Shown in pieces: positions 43,788 to 50,443 of a stretch of DNA of 64,000 nt. How positions within the stretch are numbered: the first letter of the stretch is position 1; the number at the start of each line of letters is the position of its first letter. The DNA lies in contig PWFQ01000018.1 in assembly GCA_003554105.1 (NCBI GenBank), forward strand, positions 1 through 64,000, read 5' to 3'. A model generated the notes under the pieces. That model ran no database searches, was not told where the DNA came from, and was given only the letters and a program-made list of their open reading frames with translations. Position numbers and translations under genes: made by a program. Source of the stretch: Clostridiaceae bacterium (GTDB lineage: Bacteria; Bacillota; Clostridia; Peptostreptococcales; T1SED10-28).

Positions 43788-44958
43788 GGTCTTGAGGTGT
43801 TCTTTGCGTTTTTTTTCGGGATTTTCCCATTAAAACAACTCCTGCGTAAACGGTAATAGGCACAGTAAGAATCAGTCCTATACTTCCCGCCAAGGCTCTT
43901 ACCACTTCCGTGGCAATCACGTCGAGATTGACAATTTCACCAAAGGAAGCTTCATAGGCACTGAAAAGGATCAATAAGGGAATCGCGCTTCCGACATAGG
44001 CAAGAATTAAAGTGTTGGCCATGGTTCCCATGATATCCCGTCCTACATTGAATCCCGCTTTCCGTAGAGCTGCATTGGAAATACGGGGATTGGCAAGGAG
44101 CACTTCCTGCATCGATGAGGCAATGGAAATTCCCACATCCATCACAGCTCCCATTGAGCCGATAATAATTCCTGCAAATAAAAGACCCCTGACGTTCAGC
44201 TCAACATCCTGTGGAATAAATAACAGCATCATTGACTCCTCCGAGGAAAACCCGGTTAAATGCATCTGTGCTCCAATCCAAAGAGTAATCAACCCTGCTA
44301 TAAAGACTCCACCAAGGATTCCGATGATTGCAGAAACACTCTTTACATTCACTCCCGCAATGATAAATAACGTAATGAATGTAACCACGACTGAAATAAT
44401 AATCGCCAGAAGAATTGGACTATAACCCCTTAGAATTCCGGGGATCAGAAGATAGATAATCAACAGAATGGTAAGAGCAATGGTGATAATCGTCTTTAAC
44501 CCTTTCAGCCGTCCTATAATAAGGAGCAGCAAAAGAAAGGCCCCAACGATCATATAAAGATATCGATCCCTTATAAATTCTTTGATATACACTTCTTCCA
44601 TTTCTTCGAGACTTCCCTGAATCCCCACAAGAACGCGATCTCCCGGCTCAACAACCAGATCATAGGCCGGGTTGCCCATGTGAACATTATCGATAAAGAG
44701 AATTTCCCCCTCTAATTCCCTGGAGGTAATGGTCAGTGTCACTTCCTGAACCCGGGTCCCGGGACCATATTCTCCGTCCCTGTCAGGATTTATAAAGGCT
44801 TCCTCCACTTTTGCCCGAAGTTCAATCTCCTGAAACTGATCATAGGAGGGTTGATCCAAAAGCGGCGGTTCCGATTGGGATTGGGCGTAGATTGTTGAAA
44901 ATCCGGCTATAAGAAAAATGATGGAAATCATAAATATAAAGCACACTCTTTTTTTCAT
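43777..44958 (-). CDS. YibE/F family membrane protein
   Basis: A 393-residue membrane protein with a signal helix (about 5-25), an extracellular region of about 100 residues (EEAFINPDRDGEYGPGTRVQ) and a YibE/F domain of seven or eight helices with GLLFAGIIIGSMGAVMDVGISIAS and the following ANTLILAYVGSAIPLL. The family is widespread in Firmicutes and its function is unknown. ATG 44958 is preferred, since GGGGAG is upstream and the signal helix follows; a longer reading runs into the TPR gene. Coupled to comEC by an 11-bp overlap. Confidence 0.85.
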   Translation of the reverse strand: MKKRVCFIFMISIIFLIAGFSTIYAQSQSEPPLLDQPSYDQFQEIELRAKVEEAFINPDRDGEYGPGTRVQEVTLTITSRELEGEILFIDNVHMGNPAYDLVVEPGDRVLVGIQGSLEEMEEVYIKEFIRDRYLYMIVGAFLLLLLIIGRLKGLKTIITIALTILLIIYLLIPGILRGYSPILLAIIISVVVTFITLFIIAGVNVKSVSAIIGILGGVFIAGLITLWIGAQMHLTGFSSEESMMLLFIPQDVELNVRGLLFAGIIIGSMGAVMDVGISIASSMQEVLLANPRISNAALRKAGFNVGRDIMGTMANTLILAYVGSAIPLLILFSAYEASFGEIVNLDVIATEVVRALAGSIGLILTVPITVYAGVVLMGKSRKKTQRTPQDHEA

Positions 44959-44974
44959 TCGTCCGAACTCCCCT

Positions 44975-46135
44975 TTATTCAGGATTTTTTTCGTTCTCAT
45001 CTTCTTCTTTTTGAAATTCTTTAATCTTCGCGAGAACATGACGCACCTGAAAATCTTCAGGACTAATTCGTTTGGCTTTGTGAAAAAACCATTTGGCCCG
45101 TTCAAAGTCACCGGTCCCTAAGTAAACTGATCCGATGGCGGTTAAGTACTCGAAATTTTCCGGTTTATGTTTCATCAGCATTTCTCCATGTATGAGAGCC
45201 CGGTCATACTCTTTCATGGATTCAACATAAAGATTGATCAGTAAATAGCGCACATAAAGATCGTCAGGATCGGACTTGACCACTTTTTCCAAAGTTTTTG
45301 CCGCTTTTTCGTATTGATGATCCAGGCGATATAAAAATCCCAGGGAGACAAGAATCTCGTACTTCAAGCTCTCATGATCCTCCCCTAATATGCGATAGGC
45401 TTTCCGGAAAGCAGTAATCGCCTCTTTGTCCCGATCCATCCCCATAAGGATCTCCCCTTTGATTTTATACAGAAGACTGTGATGGACCCCAAGTTTTTCA
45501 GCTCCCTGAATCACTTTCAATGCGTCTTCATCATTTCCGTTGGATTCCAACAGAACTACATACTGGCTGGTCGCGATGGGACTTTTGGGAAATCGCCGGT
45601 AGGTTTGTCTGGCCAGCTTAAAGGCTTTCTCTTCCGAGCCCTGGATGTAATAAAAGCTGGAAAGAGCAATATAGGGTTCTTCCGAGTGGATATTCAAAAG
45701 CAGGGGTTTCTTCAGTGCTCTTAATGCTTTCGGTATCCGACCCTGAACTTCGAATGCTGCTGCAAGTTCTTCAAAAAGGAGGTATCGCTTATACCTCTTT
45801 AAATAATTAGGATTCCAGCGCATAAAAAGATTGAGTCCTAAATAGGCTTCATCGTAGAGATTTAGGTTCATCAGGTTTCGGATTTCCTGGAGAAAAATTT
45901 TCCATTGGTCATGGTTTGTCTCCCTGGGAGTGGATCGATATTTCCTCGTCCATTCTCCAATCAGCTTTTCTTTCCTGATTCCTTCCCACGGAAAAAATCC
46001 TTCTTTAGAAACTCCCTCCTGTTTCATGATTCTGTCCATTTTATCGCTGAGGGCTTTTCCTTCAGGAGTTTTTTCCAGATGAACCTCCAGCCAGTATCCC
46101 GGAATTTTTCTGTGTGAATGCTTTGACTTAATCAT
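44975..46135 (-). CDS. Tetratricopeptide repeat protein
   Basis: A 386-residue soluble protein without a signal peptide. At least five TPR-like units are visible from about residue 150 (for example DKEAITAFRKAYRILGED, YEKAAKTLEKVVKSDPDD, YDRALIHGEMLMKHKPEN and FERAKWFFHKAKRISPED). The N-terminal 130 residues are basic and unassigned. TPRs mediate protein contacts; no partner can be named. ATG 46135 has AGAAGGGGG upstream and is preferred over a GTG 28 codons earlier without a site. First of the TPR-yibE/F-comEC-holA run. Confidence 0.8.
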   Translation of the reverse strand: MIKSKHSHRKIPGYWLEVHLEKTPEGKALSDKMDRIMKQEGVSKEGFFPWEGIRKEKLIGEWTRKYRSTPRETNHDQWKIFLQEIRNLMNLNLYDEAYLGLNLFMRWNPNYLKRYKRYLLFEELAAAFEVQGRIPKALRALKKPLLLNIHSEEPYIALSSFYYIQGSEEKAFKLARQTYRRFPKSPIATSQYVVLLESNGNDEDALKVIQGAEKLGVHHSLLYKIKGEILMGMDRDKEAITAFRKAYRILGEDHESLKYEILVSLGFLYRLDHQYEKAAKTLEKVVKSDPDDLYVRYLLINLYVESMKEYDRALIHGEMLMKHKPENFEYLTAIGSVYLGTGDFERAKWFFHKAKRISPEDFQVRHVLAKIKEFQKEEDENEKNPE

Positions 46136-46297
46136 ATTTACCCCCTTCTGATGATGGAGGTGTTTTTGAATGAATTGTCTACGTTCTTCTTTATCTAAAA
46201 AAAATGCAGTTTTTTTCACAATGTATTCCCTCTTCTTTCAAATTTTGGTATATAATCAAGAATATGATGTTCAATCCACGTTGAGGAGCAATTTACG

Positions 46298-47236
46298 ATG
46301 TCCTATAAAAAAAGTCTTATCCCGATCTTTATCGCACTCACTATTCTTCTTGTTATCATAACGGTTTTTCCTTCCCTTTTCAATGCTTCCGGCGAAACAT
46401 TTTTGGAGGTACATTATCTGGATGTCGGTCAGGGAGACAGTGTTTTTATCCGCACCCCCGGGGGAAAGACAATTCTTGTTGACGGAGGTGAAAGAAACCA
46501 AGGGTCCTATGTGACAAAGTATTTGCAAGAGCTTGGGGTTAACCGTCTCGACCTGGTTGTGGCAACCCACCCCCACAGCGACCACATTGGAGGATTAATC
46601 CATGTGCTCGGGAATCTTCCGGTTCATCAACTTATTACATCCCCGGCATCCCATACCTCTAACACTTTTTTTGATTTCCTCTCAATAATTGATGAAAAAG
46701 AAATTCCTCTCAGCCTTCCTCCCATCGATGAGCTCCATGAGATCGAAGAGGACCTGTTTCTTCATTTTTTATCTCCCCGTCATCCCTTCAGTAATGACCT
46801 GAATGATCTCAGTGTCGTTATGCAGCTTCATTACAGGAACCACACTTTTCTTTTTACCGGTGACCTGGAAAGAGGGGGAGAAAGTCACCTGCTTCAGCAT
46901 TACAGCGAAGAGATCCTCACGTCCCAGGTTCTGAAAGTGGGTCACCATGGAAGCCGGACATCCAGCAGTGAAGCCTTTCTTCGAGCTGTAAAACCTGAAA
47001 TCGCTGTTATTTCCTGCGGTATCGATAACTCCTATGGTCATCCTCATCAGGAAGTGATTGAGCGGCTCCTGTCCTACACTCAGGGAGTCTTCCGTACGGA
47101 TCTCCAGGGAACAATCCTTATTATAAGTAACGGGGCAGAGCTCTGGTCCCCTTCGGAACCTGCTCATACCCCGGTTTTTCAAAACTCCTTAATACTACTC
47201 CCTTTCCATCTCGCCGTTAACGAAGAATCTTACTGA
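46298..47236 (+). CDS. Stand-alone ComEC-type metallo-beta-lactamase protein
   Basis: A 312-residue protein with one N-terminal transmembrane helix (about 7-26), then a metallo-beta-lactamase fold like the C-terminal domain of ComEC: LDVGQGDSVF, LVDGG, the metal motif H91-P-H-S-D-H96, FLFTGDL, LKVGHHGSRTSSS and the late CGIDNSYGHPH. The hydrophobic anchor would place it outside, where incoming DNA is met. ComEC itself is encoded 2.5 kb away without this domain. The start has GAGGAG 9 bp upstream. Its 3' end overlaps the convergent gene by 20 bp. A role in DNA uptake is inferred. Confidence 0.85.
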   Translation: MSYKKSLIPIFIALTILLVIITVFPSLFNASGETFLEVHYLDVGQGDSVFIRTPGGKTILVDGGERNQGSYVTKYLQELGVNRLDLVVATHPHSDHIGGLIHVLGNLPVHQLITSPASHTSNTFFDFLSIIDEKEIPLSLPPIDELHEIEEDLFLHFLSPRHPFSNDLNDLSVVMQLHYRNHTFLFTGDLERGGESHLLQHYSEEILTSQVLKVGHHGSRTSSSEAFLRAVKPEIAVISCGIDNSYGHPHQEVIERLLSYTQGVFRTDLQGTILIISNGAELWSPSEPAHTPVFQNSLILLPFHLAVNEESY

Positions 47237-47891
47237 AAACTTCATCGGTCCATTTTTTCCCGAGATACCTTTTTGTTGCATTATATCCGTAGTCCTTGGA
47301 AAAAAAACGATCCTTAAATTGTTCCACCCATAAGCGGTATTCTTCCCCCTGATCGGGAAATTCCTCTCCTCCATTGTTCATGCCCTCATGCCATCGCTCA
47401 AAAAGAATTTTCACATCATCGTATGCCTCTTCAATTTCCGATGTCATAATAATACCGTTGTAACGGTTCTCAAGAAGGTCATCAGCAATAAAATACTGGG
47501 GCTTCAATTCTTTGAAGATCCTTTTCTTTGCCAAGTGAGCATCAAGATCCAGGAAGTTTTGAAAGATCGATTCCCCGTCTTTCTCCTCTTCCTTCGGATA
47601 AGGATAATTTACAATTGCAAGTGCCCTGTTGGGAACATAAATCATCTGATAGATAAAAAGAGGATACTCTTTGTTTCTTGGATAGGCAATCCCGAACTCA
47701 TATCCGTAAATGTTCAGTCCTTTTAAGTTCAGAGTGGCAAATTTCTCAACTTCCTCACTCTCGTAAACCTTTACCTCTCCTTTGGAAAACAGCCGCTTCT
47801 TCTTTTTATATTTTTGATGAATCTCCTTCTCTTCTAAAAGACTCAGAGATTCTAATGAAGCGGTGATGGGCTTTTCGATTTTCGGTATCAC
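47217..47891 (-). CDS. Possible ferredoxin-dependent bilin reductase (FDBR-like) protein
   Basis: A 224-residue soluble protein. I could not place it with certainty. Its layout resembles ferredoxin-dependent bilin reductases (PcyA/PebA/HY2): a middle block of strands around GLNIYGYEFGIAYPR and PLFIYQMIYVPNRALAIVNY (like the family's YP..LPILGIDL..LAIVDFQP), and a C-terminal FKDRFFSKDYGYNATKRYLG followed by KKWTDEVFSKIL, much like the family's YDRY...DPA...FG..WA...FLF ending. Size fits (FDBRs 230-250). The position of the catalytic Asp seems to be Gln82. GTG 47891 has AAGGAG. Unrelated hypothetical protein remains possible. Confidence 0.5.
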   Translation of the reverse strand: MIPKIEKPITASLESLSLLEEKEIHQKYKKKKRLFSKGEVKVYESEEVEKFATLNLKGLNIYGYEFGIAYPRNKEYPLFIYQMIYVPNRALAIVNYPYPKEEEKDGESIFQNFLDLDAHLAKKRIFKELKPQYFIADDLLENRYNGIIMTSEIEEAYDDVKILFERWHEGMNNGGEEFPDQGEEYRLWVEQFKDRFFSKDYGYNATKRYLGKKWTDEVFSKILR

Positions 47892-47929
47892 TCAAATTCT
47901 CCTTTCATGATTGTCAAGCTCTCTATAAA

Positions 47930-47960
47930 GAAACCCCTTAAGCCTTAAGCTTAAGGGGTG
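47930..47960 (-). terminator. Terminator of the minus-strand tRNA-Leu
   Basis: ACCCCTTAAG (47933-47942) pairs with CTTAAGGGGT (47950-47959) around 7 nt; the minus strand continues TTTCTTTAT. Confidence 0.8.
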
Positions 47961-47979
47961 ATGTGCTTCTGAAAAATTG

Positions 47980-48065
47980 TGGTGCGGGGGATGGGGCTCG
48001 AACCCACACACGATTTACGCACATGTCCCTCAAACATGCCTGTCTGCCTATTCCAGCACCCCCGC
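47980..48065 (-). tRNA. tRNA-Leu (anticodon GAG)
   Basis: On the minus strand GCGGGGG starts the acceptor stem at 48065 and the 3' arm CCCCCGC is followed by A and an encoded CCA. The long variable arm identifies a class II tRNA; the anticodon loop TTGAGGG, closed by CATG/CATG pairs, reads GAG. The T arm GGGTTCGAGCCCC is canonical. A perfect promoter lies just upstream. Confidence 0.95.
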
Positions 48066-48080
48066 ATTTCACACTCAATC

Positions 48081-48109
48081 ATTATAAAATGGAATGGACA
48101 ACTTGTCAA
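48081..48109 (-). promoter_or_regulatory. Consensus sigma-A promoter of tRNA-Leu(GAG)
   Basis: Minus strand TTGACA (48104-48109), 17 bp, TATAAT (48081-48086): exact consensus in both boxes, about 16 bp before the tRNA. Confidence 0.93.
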
Positions 48110-48125
48110 CCGATGTTATAAAAGA

Positions 48126-49772
48126 TTACCGGCTTTCAAGAAACCATTCTTCCATATAGTACAGTGCATTGTTGGGATGGAGCCTGTCCACTCCCATCAC
48201 TCTTTGAGAGATGACCACCGGTTCCTTTAGAAAATACAATCCAATCCCCGGCTGCTCCCGATTGAGGTATTCGATAATTTGACGGTATTTCTCCATCTTC
48301 ATTTCACGGTCAGGTGCCCGGAAAGCATCTTCAATAAGAGCATCCAATCCATCGGATTGATAAAAATGTATGTTCCCATGGCCAACTTGTGTGGAATGAA
48401 ATGCAAAAGACAGATCCGATACCGGTGACAGGGTCCACGCCCCAAGATAACTTTGGTAGTTCCCTGTGTCCAAATCAAATATGATCTCCTCGTCACTTCT
48501 TTGCTCGAGTATTACTTCGACTCCCAACTCCATGAATTCTCTTGCTAAAATCATGGCGCTGTTGATTTGCCGTGCCCGGTCCTCATCCACCAGAATCCTT
48601 AAACGAAGCACTTCGTTGTTTTCCGTCTCATAAAGATGATCTTCTCCCAACTGGTATCCTATGCGGTTGAGATGTTCTTCCCAAAGTCCCAGAAGCTCTT
48701 CACGATCCTCATTTTGGGAAGTATCCTCAAAGAGGTAATGGTGTGGATGAATGGGAATACTTGCAGCCTCGCCAAAACCATGATAACTTGCGTCGATCAA
48801 TTCCTCCCGGTCAATCAGTTGACTTAGAATCCTTCTCAACTCAGGTTCTTTGGTGAACACATTCTCATCCCTGTGATTAAATGCCAAAAACTCATAATGA
48901 TTTCCCAAAGGGTATAGGGTTTCAAACTCTTCGGAATCCATGTACCCATAGTGCTCTGCTCTCAAAAAGTCAATTTCCCTCTCCTGAAAGGCCGCCTCCA
49001 AAGTTTCATCATCTTCAAACCAGCGAAGATGAATCTCTTCAATATAGGAATCCATCATCGGATGATTTTCGATTTTTCCAAGGGAAAGACCCTCTTCAAT
49101 CCCTCCTGAAGAAACCTTAAATGGCCCCGAGCCCACTAAATAATCCGTAGTGATCTCATTCATCTCCCGTCCTTCAAAAATGTGCTGAGGTAAAACCCAA
49201 AAAGTCAAAGAATCCAGCCCATTGGAAAAGGGTCTCGAAAAGATGACTTCTATCCTCCCGTCTTCAAACTCCCGGGCATCAGTAATTTGCTTTGCCACCC
49301 TTTGAGCATTTTTCCCCTCAGGGGACAACGATTCGGAATCCGCCTCCCGCAGCCAGCGAAGGGTAAAACGGAGATCCTGCAAAGTGAACTCCTCACCATC
49401 ATGCCACTGAAGGTCCTCTCGCAGATTGAAGGTGATGCTCTGTCCGTCTTCACCCACTTCGTAGTCTCTCGCAATCTGACCCCTGGGTTCCATCTCTTCA
49501 TCAAGAGCCATCAGCCCTTCAAAAATAAAGTGATACACATCCTTGCTTTCTCTCGACTGAATACCGTAAGGATGATATGATTCCTCTCTCACGGAACCCA
49601 GCTCCAGAGTTCCTCCGTATTGAGGCTCTTGGATTTCCTCAGTTTCCTCCTCATCCGCAATTTCTTCTTCCTGTTCCTCCGGTTCCGTCACTTCCACTTC
49701 TTCATCATTGCATCCCGTTAATAAGAAAACAAGTGCAGCAACAGTTAAACCAATCAGCAGTTTTCTTTTCAA
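48126..49772 (-). CDS. Peptide/solute ABC transporter substrate-binding lipoprotein
   Basis: A 548-residue family 5 (OppA-like) solute-binding lipoprotein. Signal peptide with lipobox LLTGC (Cys21), an acidic linker (about 22-45), then the family fold: YGGTLELG, YHFIFEGLMALDEEMEPRG, INFNL-type NLREDLQWHDGEEFT and DVRFTLRW-like segments. Such proteins bind oligopeptides or nickel; the ligand is unknown. No permease or ATPase is adjacent, so it is an orphan. The start is TTG 49772, overlapping the coaE stop (TTGA), with GGGGGAAGG upstream, so it is coupled to coaE. Confidence 0.88.
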   Translation of the reverse strand: MKRKLLIGLTVAALVFLLTGCNDEEVEVTEPEEQEEEIADEEETEEIQEPQYGGTLELGSVREESYHPYGIQSRESKDVYHFIFEGLMALDEEMEPRGQIARDYEVGEDGQSITFNLREDLQWHDGEEFTLQDLRFTLRWLREADSESLSPEGKNAQRVAKQITDAREFEDGRIEVIFSRPFSNGLDSLTFWVLPQHIFEGREMNEITTDYLVGSGPFKVSSGGIEEGLSLGKIENHPMMDSYIEEIHLRWFEDDETLEAAFQEREIDFLRAEHYGYMDSEEFETLYPLGNHYEFLAFNHRDENVFTKEPELRRILSQLIDREELIDASYHGFGEAASIPIHPHHYLFEDTSQNEDREELLGLWEEHLNRIGYQLGEDHLYETENNEVLRLRILVDEDRARQINSAMILAREFMELGVEVILEQRSDEEIIFDLDTGNYQSYLGAWTLSPVSDLSFAFHSTQVGHGNIHFYQSDGLDALIEDAFRAPDREMKMEKYRQIIEYLNREQPGIGLYFLKEPVVISQRVMGVDRLHPNNALYYMEEWFLESR

Positions 49773-50425
49773 TTCCCTTCCCCCTCTAATTTCTTCGTCA
49801 GTCTTTCCCAATGGTCCATCACTTCTTCGGTCAATTCCTTAATCCCCCCGTTATTTTCGATAATCACATCCGCTTTTTTTCTTTTCTCTCTTTCATCCAT
49901 TTGCGCATTGATTCGCTGCATTGCTTCATCCCTTTTGATCCCGTCTCTTTCCATCAGCCGTTTTAACTGGGTATCCTGATCCACACTGATCACCCATGTT
50001 TCATCCACCAGTCTCTCAAGTCCCATTTCCAGAAGCAATGCCCCGTCAAGAAGAATGATTTGACGGTTCTCTTCTTCAGCTGCTTTCTTACGCAACCTTC
50101 GAAGATCCTCAATCATCCGCTCTTTAATCTTCGGGTGGGTAATCCGGTTCAAGCGTTCCAGCCGGCTCTTATCAGAAAACACAATGGCTGCCAGAGCTTT
50201 TCGTTTTAAGTTTCCATTTTTGTCAATGATCTTTTTCCCGAAGGATTCCTCCAGTGTCTCTAAAACTCCTTGATCCTGAACGATTTCCCGTGCTACTTGA
50301 TCTCCATCCAGTAGAACTGCTCCCTGATTCTTCAATATCCGGGAGACTGTGGATTTTCCGGAGGCAATTCCTCCCGTCAGACCTATTACTATGGTATATT
50401 TGTTTTCATTTCCATGTTGAGTCAA
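49769..50425 (-). CDS. coaE: Dephospho-CoA kinase
   Basis: A 218-residue P-loop kinase for the last step of coenzyme A synthesis. Walker A is GLTGGIASGKSTVSRIL at about residues 15-31, the CoA-binding LLDGDQVAREIV follows, and ILLDGALLLEMGLERLVD and RDGIKRDEAMQRINAQ are typical lid and binding regions. The start is TTG 50425 with AGGAGG at 8-bp spacing. It follows polA by 18 bp, a frequent Firmicutes pair. Confidence 0.94.
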   Translation of the reverse strand: MTQHGNENKYTIVIGLTGGIASGKSTVSRILKNQGAVLLDGDQVAREIVQDQGVLETLEESFGKKIIDKNGNLKRKALAAIVFSDKSRLERLNRITHPKIKERMIEDLRRLRKKAAEEENRQIILLDGALLLEMGLERLVDETWVISVDQDTQLKRLMERDGIKRDEAMQRINAQMDEREKRKKADVIIENNGGIKELTEEVMDHWERLTKKLEGEGN

Positions 50426-50443
50426 CTCTTTATCCTCCTGAAC

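Noticed and set aside
46188-46255. Promoters in the TPR/metallo-beta-lactamase divergent gap
   Set aside because: A TATAAT (46250-46255) on the plus strand and TTGTGA/TTAGAT on the minus strand are present, but partner boxes are too weak to list as features.
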